A stretch of 64,000 nucleotides of DNA, taken from positions 372,001-436,000 of the forward strand of contig NZ_RCWY01000002.1 in NCBI RefSeq assembly GCF_003688625.1. The letters run 5' to 3'. The DNA is from Sphingomonas sp. PP-CE-3A-406. Its GTDB lineage: Bacteria; Pseudomonadota; Alphaproteobacteria; Sphingomonadales; Sphingomonadaceae. Below are positions 8,800 through 17,359 of the stretch, piece by piece (the first letter of the stretch is position 1; the number at the start of each line of letters is the position of its first letter). The notes under the pieces were generated by a model. It saw nothing but the letters and a program-made list of their open reading frames with translations. It did no database searches and was not told where the DNA came from. The translations under genes and the position numbers were made by a program.

Positions 8800-9488
8800 A
8801 CGACGTACCGAACCCCGGCGCGGACCTAGGCCCCGACCTGGAGCCGACCGACGCACCGTTCACGCCCGAGATGCTCGAGCATGCGCGCAAATTGTTCGCG
8901 GGGCATGTCGGCTTCCTGAAGTCGGCGCCGACGCTCGAGTTCCTGCCCGACGCGTCGGTGCCGGAAGTGGCGTTCGCGGGTCGCTCGAACGTCGGCAAGT
9001 CGTCGCTGTTGAACGCGCTCACCGGGCGCAATTCGATGGCGCGCACGTCCAACACGCCGGGCCGCACGCAGGAGCTGAACTTCTTCGACGTCGGCGCGCC
9101 GCTCGCGTTCCGGCTGGTCGACATGCCCGGCTACGGGTTCGCCAAGGCGCCCAAGGACGTCGTCAAGAAATGGCGCTTCCTGATCAACGACTTCCTGCGC
9201 GGGCGTGACGTCCTCAAGCGCGCACTCGTGCTGATCGACTCGCGCCACGGCATCAAGAACGTCGACCGCGAGATCCTCGAGATGCTCGACAAGGCCGCGG
9301 TCAGCTACCGCATGGTGCTGACCAAGGCGGACAAGATCAAGGCGTCCGAACTCGTCGACGTCACCGAACGCACCGCAATCGAGGCGCGCAAGCGTCCGGC
9401 CGCGCATCCCGACATCCTCGTGACGTCGAGCGAATACGGCATGGGTATCGCCGAACTCCGCGCCGCGGTGGTCGAAGCGGTCAGCTAA
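8796..9488 (+). CDS. engB: Ribosome biogenesis GTP-binding protein EngB/YsxC
   Basis: The 230-residue GTPase shows G1 [20 protein letters not shown]2 [13 protein letters not shown]3 [11 protein letters not shown]4 LTKADK and G5 TSSEYG in the expected order. EngB is needed for 50S subunit assembly. The GTG start at 8796 overlaps the yidC stop (GTGA). An acidic N-terminal extension of about 30 residues precedes the helix before the GTPase fold. Longer in-frame starts lie inside yidC and are not credible. Confidence 0.95.
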   Translation: MNDVPNPGADLGPDLEPTDAPFTPEMLEHARKLFAGHVGFLKSAPTLEFLPDASVPEVAFAGRSNVGKSSLLNALTGRNSMARTSNTPGRTQELNFFDVGAPLAFRLVDMPGYGFAKAPKDVVKKWRFLINDFLRGRDVLKRALVLIDSRHGIKNVDREILEMLDKAAVSYRMVLTKADKIKASELVDVTERTAIEARKRPAAHPDILVTSSEYGMGIAELRAAVVEAVS

Positions 9489-9573
9489 AAGAACGATTGC
9501 GGATCGATCGCCTGATTCCGCCTGACACCGTTCGTCAAACTCCGTAACGCCCCGTCAAAGGGGAGAATGCGGG

Positions 9574-11007
9574 ATGCGTATGCGTGCAGGGGCGATGCTG
9601 GCGATGGCGGCTATGCTGTCGGGCTGCGGGGGTAGCGATAGCGGCTCGGTCTCGACGGGGGGCAGTACAGCCGCGACGCCGACGCCAACCGCGACTGCGG
9701 GCTGCTCGTTACGGGAGCGCCAGGACTGGGCCGCCGCACAATTGCGCGAATGGTATCTCTTCCCGGACACGTTGCCCGCAACCCTGAGCCCCGCGGCGTA
9801 CAGCACGGTCGACGATTACATCGATGCGTTGACCGCCACCGCGCGGGCGCAGCGCAAGGATCGGTATTTCACGTATCTGACGTCGATCAAGGAAGAGACC
9901 GCCTATTATACGTCGGGATCGAGTGCGGGGTTCGGCATCCGGTTCGCGCTCGACCAGACCGGCCAGCGGCTGTTCGCGACCGAATCGTTCGAGGGGGCGC
10001 CCGCACTTGCGGCTGGAATCGATCGCGGCACGGAGATCCTGGCGATCGGCACGACGGCAGCTAATCTCCGTACGGTCAGCGCGATCATTGCCGCCGAAGG
10101 CACCGCAGGACTGACCACGGCCCTGGGTCCCGACACCACCGGCACGGCGCGCGTGTTCCGCGTGTCCGATGCTGCGGGAGCCCGGAACGTGACGGTTGCC
10201 AAGGCCGACTTCACCTTGCTGCCGGTGTCGACGCGGTACGGCGCGAAGATCATCGACGATAACGGGCAGCGCGTCGGCTACATCAACCTCCGCACCTTCA
10301 TCTCGACCGCCGAACCCGCGCTGAAGGCTGCGTTCGCCGATTTCCGCGCCAAGGGCGTGACCAACGTCATCGTCGATCTGCGCTACAATGGCGGTGGGCT
10401 GGTCGGGACCGCCGAGTATCTCGGCGACCTGCTCGGCGGCGGCCGATCGACGTCGGAAGTGTTCGACTACACGACGTTCCGCACCGAGAAGGCGTCGAAC
10501 AACACCACCCGCTTTTTCGCGCCCCAGCCCGAATCGATTGCGCCGACGCGGATCGCGTTCATCGGCAGCGGGGGGACGGCGTCGGCGAGCGAACTCGTGA
10601 TCAACGCGTTCACGCCCTATCTCCACGCCAATGCCGCGCTGATCGGCACCAACACCTATGGCAAGCCGGTCGGCCAGATCGCGCTCGACAAACCGGCCTG
10701 CGACGATCGTCTCCGCGTGATCGCGTTCGCGACGCAGAACGCGGCGCGCAACGGCAATTATTTCGACGGTCTGGCGTCGACCGTCGAGGCGACCTGCCGT
10801 GCGGACGACGACATCGGCTATCCGCTCGGCGATTCGCGGGAAGCCTCCACGCGTCGCGCGCTCGACTTCCTCGCAGGACGCACATGCTCGGCGATCACCA
10901 GCGATGTCAGCGCGCAATCGGCACGGACCACCGCGAGCACGCGGAAGGACCTGCTGATCCCCACCGCCCCGACCACCGCGCAACGGATGGTGCCCGGCTC
11001 GTTCTAA
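9574..11007 (+). CDS. S41-family peptidase lipoprotein
   Basis: The 477-residue protein has a lipoprotein signal (lipobox LSGC, Cys18), a low-complexity Ser/Thr/Pro linker, a PDZ-like region (GFGIRFALDQTGQRLFATES through RGTEILAIG, about 118-158) and a C-terminal S41 protease domain. Landmarks are VDLRYNGGGLVG near 270, the catalytic Ser in GGTASASELV (about 337-339) and Lys364 in NTYGKPVG. S41 proteases of the CtpA/Tsp type cleave at protein C-termini. It is probably periplasmic and membrane-tethered. It stands alone, with an 85-bp gap after engB. The substrate is unknown. Confidence 0.85.
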   Translation: MRMRAGAMLAMAAMLSGCGGSDSGSVSTGGSTAATPTPTATAGCSLRERQDWAAAQLREWYLFPDTLPATLSPAAYSTVDDYIDALTATARAQRKDRYFTYLTSIKEETAYYTSGSSAGFGIRFALDQTGQRLFATESFEGAPALAAGIDRGTEILAIGTTAANLRTVSAIIAAEGTAGLTTALGPDTTGTARVFRVSDAAGARNVTVAKADFTLLPVSTRYGAKIIDDNGQRVGYINLRTFISTAEPALKAAFADFRAKGVTNVIVDLRYNGGGLVGTAEYLGDLLGGGRSTSEVFDYTTFRTEKASNNTTRFFAPQPESIAPTRIAFIGSGGTASASELVINAFTPYLHANAALIGTNTYGKPVGQIALDKPACDDRLRVIAFATQNAARNGNYFDGLASTVEATCRADDDIGYPLGDSREASTRRALDFLAGRTCSAITSDVSAQSARTTASTRKDLLIPTAPTTAQRMVPGSF

Positions 11008-11160
11008 CAAGGGGGCGCATACCGGGGCCGTCGCCTGCATAGCAACAGGCGACGTCCCGCCGGTGAGCCGGGGTCCGCTCGATCCCGTTCAGCCAAGCGA
11101 AAGCTGATCCGGCCGACGGGGGTCGCTTGTTCTTCCCGATGTGATACGCGTTCGCCGACC

Positions 11161-12174
11161 ATGAGTGACGTTTCCATTACAGCCACCCGGCCGCGCGCCG
11201 CCGAGTACCGCACGACCGTGCCAGCGAACGCCAGCCTGCCCGACTACGGATGGTGGATCGGCGGCGGCATGATCCTCAGCCTGGCGCTGTTGACGGTGAT
11301 GATGCGCATCGCCGGTCTCTCGATCGATCCGTACGACGCGGACAACATGCCGTTCTACGTCAGCGGCATTGGCCTGTTTGGCGTGCGCTTCGGCCTCCGC
11401 GACCGGCCCTGGCGCCATGCCCGCGCGATCGCCGACTGTGCAGAATATTACGGTGTCTTCACGCTGCTGGCGTTGATGGGCGCGGTCGCGAGCTATCCGG
11501 TCGCGGCGATGACCCACGGTTTCCACGACGCCGCGCTGCAGCGGATCGACGCGCTGCTGCAGTTCGACTGGCTCGCCTGGTATCGGCTCGTCGCGGCGAC
11601 GCCGATCCTGCAATCGCTCGGTCTGGCCGCGTATCGCAGCATCTACCTGACACCCGTCATCCTGTTCGCGACCTTCGCCTTCACCGGCGACCGCGTGGCC
11701 GCGCACCGTTTCCTCGCGACGTTCTGGCTGACCGCGATCGGCACGCTGATCCTCTACGCGTTCATGCCGGCGATCGGTCCGTTCTCGTATCTGTGGCACG
11801 GCCCGATCGCCTACATGCCCGAGAGCGAGCAGTGGCAGCAGGGACTGATCCCGGCGCTGCGCGATCACAGCGTGCGCGTGGTCGATCTCGGGCACCTGCG
11901 CGGCATCGTTTCGGCGCCGAGCTTCCACGCCGCCGCCGCGACGCTCTACATCAACGCCGCATGGCGGTTGCCGAGGCTGCGCTGGCCGGTCGTCGCGATC
12001 AACGCCGCGATGCTGCTGTCGACGCCGGTCGAAGGCACGCATTATCTGATCGATATCATTCTCGGCACGGTCGTGGCGCTGGCCGCCATCGTTGTGCTCC
12101 ACCGGATCATGCCGCCTGAACGCGCTGGCGTCGTGCCCACGCCCGACGTTGCCCCCGCCCGCCGACGCGGCTAG
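11161..12174 (+). CDS. PAP2-superfamily membrane phosphatase/phosphotransferase
   Basis: The 337-residue membrane protein has about six hydrophobic spans (for example IGGGMILSLALLTVMM near 33-48 and SIYLTPVILFATFAF near 160). The C-terminal half holds PAP2 catalytic motifs: GIVSAPSFHAAAA (SxSFH, with the catalytic His) and STPVEGTHYLIDIILG (His-Asp pair). The upstream first motif is less standard. This arrangement matches the PAP2_3/inositolphosphotransferase-like branch, which dephosphorylates or transfers head groups of lipid-linked phosphates. It is followed after 10 bp by a glutathione S-transferase gene, with which it may be co-transcribed. The substrate is unknown. Confidence 0.75.
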   Translation: MSDVSITATRPRAAEYRTTVPANASLPDYGWWIGGGMILSLALLTVMMRIAGLSIDPYDADNMPFYVSGIGLFGVRFGLRDRPWRHARAIADCAEYYGVFTLLALMGAVASYPVAAMTHGFHDAALQRIDALLQFDWLAWYRLVAATPILQSLGLAAYRSIYLTPVILFATFAFTGDRVAAHRFLATFWLTAIGTLILYAFMPAIGPFSYLWHGPIAYMPESEQWQQGLIPALRDHSVRVVDLGHLRGIVSAPSFHAAAATLYINAAWRLPRLRWPVVAINAAMLLSTPVEGTHYLIDIILGTVVALAAIVVLHRIMPPERAGVVPTPDVAPARRRG

Positions 12175-12184
12175 CACCGCTGCC

Positions 12185-12856
12185 ATGAAACTGATCATCG
12201 GCAACAAGGCCTATTCGTCCTGGTCGCTTCGCGGCTGGCTCGCCTGCAAACAATCCGGGCTGCTCTTCGAAGAGGTGGTCGTGCCGATGTACGACGCCGA
12301 TTGGGAAAAGCGCCGCTCGGGCGACGAGTTCGCGCCGTCGTCGGGCAAGGTGCCGATCCTGTGGGACGGTGACGCGGTGGTCTGGGACAGCCTGGCGATC
12401 GTCGACTATCTCGCCGACAAGGTCGGGCGCGACCACTTCTGGCCCGAGGACGACGCCGCACGCGCGATGGCGCGGTCGATGGCCGCCGAGATGCATTCGA
12501 GCTTTGCCGCGCTGCGTCGCAAGCACAGCATGAACGTCCGCCAGGTGTTCCCCGCGCAGCAACCCGACGACGACGTGCTGGTCGAATTGCAGCGGGTCAT
12601 GGAATTATGGGCGCAGGCGCGCGCACGCTTCGGTGGCGGCGGCGATTTCCTGTTCGGCCAGTTCGGCGCGGCGGACATCATGTTCGCGCCGCTCGTGACC
12701 CGCATCGTCACCTATCAGCTGCCGATCGCACGCTTTGCAACGGGCTATATGCAGGCGATGTTCGAACACCCGTTCATGCAGGACTGGATCGCGGCCGCGC
12801 AGGAAGAGGAATGGGTCCTCGAGCAATTCGAGCAGTCGGTCCCGACGCCTGCATGA
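12185..12856 (+). CDS. Glutathione S-transferase family protein
   Basis: The 223-residue protein begins MKLIIGNKAYSSWSLRGWL, a thioredoxin-like N-terminal domain with Ser residues at the usual glutathione-activating position, followed by GKVPILWDGDAVVWDSLAIVDYL (the glutathione-binding ES/DS motif) and an all-helical C-terminal domain containing FGAADIMFAPLVTR. This resembles the YfcF-type GSTs. Its stop overlaps dapE by ATGA, but the functional link is not obvious. The substrate is unknown. Confidence 0.85.
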   Translation: MKLIIGNKAYSSWSLRGWLACKQSGLLFEEVVVPMYDADWEKRRSGDEFAPSSGKVPILWDGDAVVWDSLAIVDYLADKVGRDHFWPEDDAARAMARSMAAEMHSSFAALRRKHSMNVRQVFPAQQPDDDVLVELQRVMELWAQARARFGGGGDFLFGQFGAADIMFAPLVTRIVTYQLPIARFATGYMQAMFEHPFMQDWIAAAQEEEWVLEQFEQSVPTPA

Positions 12857-13977
12857 ACGGGGCTATCGACCCGGTCGCGCTGACACAGGCGCTGCTCCGC
12901 GCGGATAGCGTCACGCCCGCGCGCGGCACCGTCTTCGATGTGCTGGAAGCCGCGCTCGTCCCGCTCGGTTTCGCGGTCGATCGCTTCATGAGCGGCGAGG
13001 CGCCCGACGGTCCGGTCGAGAATTTGCTCGCGGTGCGCGGCGACGGCCCTCGCCATCTGGCCTTCGCCGGTCATGTCGACGTCGTCCCGCCCGGCGAAGG
13101 CTGGACCGGGTCGCCCTGGTCCGGCGAGGTTCGCGGTGGACTGTTGTACGGACGCGGCGCGGTCGACATGAAGGGCGCGGTCGCCGCCTTCGTCGCGGCC
13201 GCAAGCCGGACCGCGGCCGGCACGCTGTCGCTGATCATCACCGGCGACGAGGAGGGCCCCGCCACTTACGGCACCGTGGCATTGATGGAGCGGATGGCGG
13301 CGCGGGGGATCGTGCCGGACCTGTGCCTGGTCGGCGAACCGACCTCGACCGCGCGCCTCGGCGACATGGTCAAGATCGGGCGGCGCGGTTCGGTCAACAT
13401 CTGGATCGACGTGCCGGGGCGCCAGGGTCACGTCGCCTACCCGTATCTCGCCGACAATCCGATCCCGCGGCTGATCGCGATCCTCGCGGAGATCGAAGCC
13501 ATTGTGCTCGACGAGGGGACCGACTGGTTCCAGCCGTCGAACATCGAAGTCACCGACATCACCGTCGGCAACCCCGCGCACAACGTCATTCCCGCCAAGG
13601 CATCCGCGCGACTGAGCATCCGGTTCAACGACCGCCACCGCGGGGCGGACCTGATCGACCGTATCCGCGCGATCGCCGAGCGTCACGCGCCCGGCGTCGT
13701 GGTGACGGGCAAGGTGTCGGGCGAAGCGTTTCTGACCGCGCCGGGGGCGTTCTCGACGCTGTTGTCGGAGGCCATTGCGGGCGCAACCGGGATCACCCCG
13801 GAACTGTCGACCACCGGCGGCACCTCCGATGCGCGCTTCCTCTCGAAGCTCTGCCCGGTAGTCGAGTTCGGGCTGATCAACGCGACGATGCACAAGGTCG
13901 ACGAGGCGGTCGCGGTCGAGGATTTGCGGACGCTGACGGATATCTATGCGGACGTGATCGCGCGCGCGCTGGCCTAA
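12853..13977 (+). CDS. dapE: Succinyl-diaminopimelate desuccinylase
   Basis: This 374-residue M20 metallopeptidase matches DapE, which releases succinate from N-succinyl-LL-diaminopimelate in lysine and peptidoglycan precursor synthesis. Zinc-ligand motifs are visible: FAGHVDVVPPGEGW near residue 66, GRGAVDMKG near 98, ITGDEEGPA near 130, LVGEPTST near 160, and the C-terminal ATMHKVDEAV. A dimerisation domain lies between about 175 and 290. The start at 12853 makes an ATGA overlap with the GST gene. Starts further upstream lie in the GST frame and are rejected. Confidence 0.95.
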   Translation: MNGAIDPVALTQALLRADSVTPARGTVFDVLEAALVPLGFAVDRFMSGEAPDGPVENLLAVRGDGPRHLAFAGHVDVVPPGEGWTGSPWSGEVRGGLLYGRGAVDMKGAVAAFVAAASRTAAGTLSLIITGDEEGPATYGTVALMERMAARGIVPDLCLVGEPTSTARLGDMVKIGRRGSVNIWIDVPGRQGHVAYPYLADNPIPRLIAILAEIEAIVLDEGTDWFQPSNIEVTDITVGNPAHNVIPAKASARLSIRFNDRHRGADLIDRIRAIAERHAPGVVVTGKVSGEAFLTAPGAFSTLLSEAIAGATGITPELSTTGGTSDARFLSKLCPVVEFGLINATMHKVDEAVAVEDLRTLTDIYADVIARALA

Positions 13978-14028
13978 GTCGGCTATTCTCGTTCGATCCT
14001 TCCGGCCAGGGAGGATCAATGCACTCGC

Positions 14029-14667
14029 TTACTCCCGGCCGCGGCGCAGGACGATATACAGCGCGCCCTGCCCGCCGTGCCGCGGATGCGCGCCGCGGAC
14101 CGCCGCGATCGAATCCGCGTGGCGGGAACCTGCCAGCCAGTCGGCGACCGCGGACCGGATAGCACCTCTGGCGTGCGGGCGTTCGCTTTCGGGTCGGGGC
14201 GGCTTTCCCGTGACCAGCAGCAACACGCGGTCGCCACGTGCGATCGCCCGGCCCAGCCCGACGTCGAGGAGCGCATGCGCGGACGCTAGCGTGTGCCCAT
14301 GCAGATCGATCGAACTGTCGGGACTCACCACACCTCGCGTGAGCCGCTTGTCCCAGCCGCCATCGAGCGTGTTGGCGGTGATCGGTTTGGCCGCCGGCCG
14401 CGCGACGACAGGCTTGGCCCCCGCACCGCCCCCCGCCCTTGCCGCGTACGGCGTCACGACGGTGCGAACGAGCGGCTTCACGCGCCCCATCGGCGCAGGC
14501 GGTGCGGGCACGATCTTGCCGTTGGGACCGATGATCGGCTTGGGCGGGGGCGGCAAAGGCGGCGCGCGCTCGGGAATCCGCACGGCGACCACGCGCATCG
14601 GTCGCACAGTCTGCATTACCCTCGCCCAAAGCTGGGCTTCGTCAGGGTTGAGTGGTCGGCCCGCCAT
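14029..14667 (-). CDS. Smr-domain protein
   Basis: The 212-residue protein has a Pro-rich N-terminal half (RAPPLPPPPKP and GKIVPAPPAPMG) and a C-terminal Smr domain from SSIDLHGHTLASAHALLD (the DLHG motif) through GDRVLLLVTGKPP to GGQGALYIVLRRGRE. Smr domains, also found in MutS2, are nucleases acting on RNA or branched DNA. It is the last gene of a minus-strand group with mltA and the TimA/Tim44-like gene, and overlaps the mltA stop by about 26 bp. I prefer ATG 14667 (MAGRPLNPDEAQ) because it matches related N-termini; ATG 14679 is the alternative. Confidence 0.85.
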   Translation of the reverse strand: MAGRPLNPDEAQLWARVMQTVRPMRVVAVRIPERAPPLPPPPKPIIGPNGKIVPAPPAPMGRVKPLVRTVVTPYAARAGGGAGAKPVVARPAAKPITANTLDGGWDKRLTRGVVSPDSSIDLHGHTLASAHALLDVGLGRAIARGDRVLLLVTGKPPRPESERPHARGAIRSAVADWLAGSRHADSIAAVRGAHPRHGGQGALYIVLRRGRE

Positions 14668-16003
14668 ATCGCGCCCCATTACCCTGAGCGTTCAGCCGCG
14701 CGACCGTCCCGATCGGCAGCAGCAGATACGCGGTGCCACGTCCGGCCATGCCGCCAGCGGTCGCTTCGGCCGCCGCGCCTGCACCCCAGAAGGTGTCGAA
14801 ACGATTGCTGCCCTTGATCGCGCCGCCGGTATCCTGCGCGATCCACAGGCCGCTCGCGTCCTGACGATCGAGCGACAGGAACACGGGCGCGCCGAGCGGC
14901 ACGAACTTGACGTCGGCGGCGGCGCTAACCTGACCCGTGACGGGCAAGCCGAGTGCCCCCAGCGGTGCCCCTTCCAGTTCGCGGAAGAACACGAAGCTCT
15001 TGTTCTCGCGCATGATCGCCTGCCCGTCGGCGGGGTGCGCGTGCAGCCACGCGACGATGCCCTGCATCGAGGTCTGCCCCGGCTGGAGCAGCCCGCGCGA
15101 CTTCATCAGCGCACCGATGCCGGTATAATCGCGGCCGTTCTGTGTCGCATAGCCGATCCGCAGGATTTCGCCGTCGGGCAGCCGCAACCGCCCGGACCCC
15201 TGAATCTGGAGGAAGAACAGTTCGACAGGATCGCGCGCCCAGGCGAGAATCGGCGCACGCCCCGAAATCGCGCCCTGCTCGATCGCGGTCCGGTCGAAAT
15301 AGGGCACGAGGTTGCTGCCATCGACGCGACCGCGAACCTTCTTGCCCTTGAGCGCGGTCGAGAACGCGCCGAGATCGACGTCGATCAGGTCGTTCGGGCG
15401 ACCATAGATCGGCGCATAACCATCGCGGCGCTCCAGCGACCCGGCGATCTCGGGTTCGTAATAGCCCGTCGCGAACGCCTTGCCGTCACCGATCTGCGCC
15501 GCCTCGAACCATTGCGCGAAGAACGCCCGCGCATCGCGACGATCGGTCGACGCCGCCGCGGCGCACGCCGGTTGCCAATCCGTACCGCGCGTCAGACCCG
15601 AGGAATCGTTTCGGCGCATCAGCGATGGGCAGCTCGTCACGAACGCGGCAAGTGCCGCCTGCGCCTGGCTGTCGTCGATCGGCAGCGTGGCGACGGCCGG
15701 TCCCGGCACCACGCCGGCCGCAGCGGCATTCAAGGGCTCGATCGCAGGCACGACCGGCGCCGCCAGCATAGGCACCGCACCGACGATCCGCGCCGGCATC
15801 TGGATCCCGCGGATATTTGGCGAAGCCCCGGTATCGCGCGAGGGATGGACGCGGACCGGTTCGCTCGGTCGCTCCGCTGGCCGCCCAGTCGGACGGTCGA
15901 TCGGCCCCGGCCCGGATCGGGGCGGTTCGACGCCGCCGACGCACGCGCTCAACAGCAGCGCCAGTCCCAGGCCCGCGAGCCCGCCCCCCCTGAGATCGCG
16001 CAT
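14642..16003 (-). CDS. mltA: Membrane-bound lytic murein transglycosylase A
   Basis: The 453-residue lipoprotein (lipobox LSAC) has a Pro-rich linker and then the MltA barrel: FATGYYEPEIAGSLERRDGY, DPVELFFLQIQGSGRLRLPDG, YATQNGRDYTGIGALM and, in the C-terminal 3D domain, LWIAQDTGGAIKGSNRFDTFWGAG with the catalytic Asp. It cleaves peptidoglycan glycan strands to give 1,6-anhydro ends, facing the periplasm. Its start overlaps the stop of the upstream gene by one base (TGATG). The order timA-mltA-smr recurs beside secB in alphaproteobacteria. Confidence 0.95.
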   Translation of the reverse strand: MRDLRGGGLAGLGLALLLSACVGGVEPPRSGPGPIDRPTGRPAERPSEPVRVHPSRDTGASPNIRGIQMPARIVGAVPMLAAPVVPAIEPLNAAAAGVVPGPAVATLPIDDSQAQAALAAFVTSCPSLMRRNDSSGLTRGTDWQPACAAAASTDRRDARAFFAQWFEAAQIGDGKAFATGYYEPEIAGSLERRDGYAPIYGRPNDLIDVDLGAFSTALKGKKVRGRVDGSNLVPYFDRTAIEQGAISGRAPILAWARDPVELFFLQIQGSGRLRLPDGEILRIGYATQNGRDYTGIGALMKSRGLLQPGQTSMQGIVAWLHAHPADGQAIMRENKSFVFFRELEGAPLGALGLPVTGQVSAAADVKFVPLGAPVFLSLDRQDASGLWIAQDTGGAIKGSNRFDTFWGAGAAAEATAGGMAGRGTAYLLLPIGTVARLNAQGNGARYGGPTTQP

Positions 16004-16647
16004 CAGGCTTCGTCGGTGTCCGCGAGCTTCCAGTTCGGATCGCTGCTCTTCAGCGTCCGCGCGAACGTCCAGACGTCATGCGTCTCGACGGCGTCGGTCA
16101 GCGAGCCGGCGAGGACGACGCCCTCCGCGTCCCGCGTGACCGCCGCGATGTCCGCATCGAAGCGTACCGTGATCTGGGCGTCGCGCCCGGAAACGCTCGC
16201 ATCGGCGATCACCGCGCGCTCGATCGACACCAGCCGGTTGTCGAGCACTTCGCCTGCCTCGCGACGCGCGGCGATCGCCTCGACGAACGCGGCGCGGACG
16301 TCGTCGATCGCGAGATCGGCCAACGCATCCTCGTCGCCCTTCCAGAACGCCTCGAGGATCATGCGGTACGCGGCCTGCGACCCTTCGAGGAAGCGGCCGA
16401 CGTCGAAGCCCGGCTCGCCTGCGACGATCGCGCGCAGCCCGGCTTCCGCCTGCGGCTCGATATTGCGGTTGGCGACGTCGCGCGGCTCGGCGACGGCATC
16501 GATCGTCCGCGGCACCGACACGGGCACCGGACGCTCTTCGGCCGCACGCGGCAACGGCTGTTCATGCCCGGTTCGCTTACCAAGCACGCTGTAAAGACGC
16601 ATGGCGAGGAACCCGGCCACCATCGCGAGAAGAACTACGTAAAACAA
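16003..16647 (-). CDS. TimA/Tim44-domain membrane protein
   Basis: An N-terminal membrane anchor (FYVVLLAMVAGFLAMRLYSVLG) and short linker lead to a Tim44/TimA domain from about residue 80: FDVGRFLEGSQAAYRMILEAFWKGD, LADLAIDDVRAAFVEAI and DVWTFARTLKSSDPNWKLADT. In mitochondria Tim44 tethers the import motor; bacterial relatives are putative adaptor proteins at the inner membrane. I take TTG 16647 as the start because CGGAGG lies 5 bp upstream and relatives begin at FYxVLLAMVAG; an in-frame ATG at 16674 would add nine residues. It is divergent from secB, fitting a link to protein export. Confidence 0.8.
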   Translation of the reverse strand: MFYVVLLAMVAGFLAMRLYSVLGKRTGHEQPLPRAAEERPVPVSVPRTIDAVAEPRDVANRNIEPQAEAGLRAIVAGEPGFDVGRFLEGSQAAYRMILEAFWKGDEDALADLAIDDVRAAFVEAIAARREAGEVLDNRLVSIERAVIADASVSGRDAQITVRFDADIAAVTRDAEGVVLAGSLTDAVETHDVWTFARTLKSSDPNWKLADTDEA

Positions 16648-16821
16648 CGGTGCCTCCGATCTTGCGTCCAACATAGGCCAAAGCTGTGGTTATTCAAACC
16701 CGCGCCCGTTGAAACACCCCCCCGGCACTGCTAATCGCACCGGCTCGACCGATGGGAACGCGCCAGCGATCCGGTTCGGTCCCGATTTTACGGCCTAGCC
16801 ATAGCTTCAAGGACATGACGA

Positions 16822-17334
16822 ATGGATGACCAGGATAACGGCGTGACGACGCCCGACCAGATGCTGGCGAACGGCGAGGACACGATCCCCGCCGCCGGGC
16901 TGATCTCGCAATACGTCAAGGACCTGTCGTTCGAGAACCCGAACGCGCCCGCCGTCTACCAGAACCAGACCCCGCCGGCGATCGACGTGCAGTTCAACAT
17001 CGGCGCCGCGCAGGTCGGCGACGAGGTGCACGAGGTCGTGCTGAAGATCGACGTCCGCGCCGAGAGCGAAGGCCAGGTCGCGTTCATCGTCGACCTTTCC
17101 TATGCCGGCCTGTTCGGGCTGCGCAACATCCCGGCCGAGCACGTCCAGCCGTTCCTGCTGGGCGAGGCGCCGCGCCTGCTGTTCCCGTTCGCGCGCCGCG
17201 TGCTGTCGGATGCGGTGCGTGACGGTGGCTTCCCGCCGCTGCTGCTCGAGCCGATCGATTTCGGCCAGCTGTACCTGACGCAGTCGGAGCAGCAGGGCGT
17301 CCAGCCGAACGTCGGCGATTTCGGCCAGGCCTGA
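16822..17334 (+). CDS. secB: Protein-export chaperone SecB
   Basis: The 170-residue protein shows the SecB core: QYVKDLSFENPNAP, PAIDVQFNIGA, EVVLKIDVRA, FIVDLSYAGLFGL and PPLLLEPIDFGQLY. SecB is a tetrameric cytosolic chaperone that holds preproteins for SecA. The length is usual for alphaproteobacterial SecB, with an acidic N-terminal extension of about 25 residues. It is preceded by a 146-bp gap divergent from the Tim44-like gene and followed by murJ after 25 bp. Confidence 0.96.
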   Translation: MDDQDNGVTTPDQMLANGEDTIPAAGLISQYVKDLSFENPNAPAVYQNQTPPAIDVQFNIGAAQVGDEVHEVVLKIDVRAESEGQVAFIVDLSYAGLFGLRNIPAEHVQPFLLGEAPRLLFPFARRVLSDAVRDGGFPPLLLEPIDFGQLYLTQSEQQGVQPNVGDFGQA

Positions 17335-17359
17335 TCGACCGGAGGCGGAGCACTATTCG

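Noticed and set aside
14210..16594. A 794-codon plus-strand frame opposite smr, mltA and the Tim44-like gene
   Set aside because: Composition is Arg/Pro/Ser-rich noise without a domain, and all three opposite genes are well supported.
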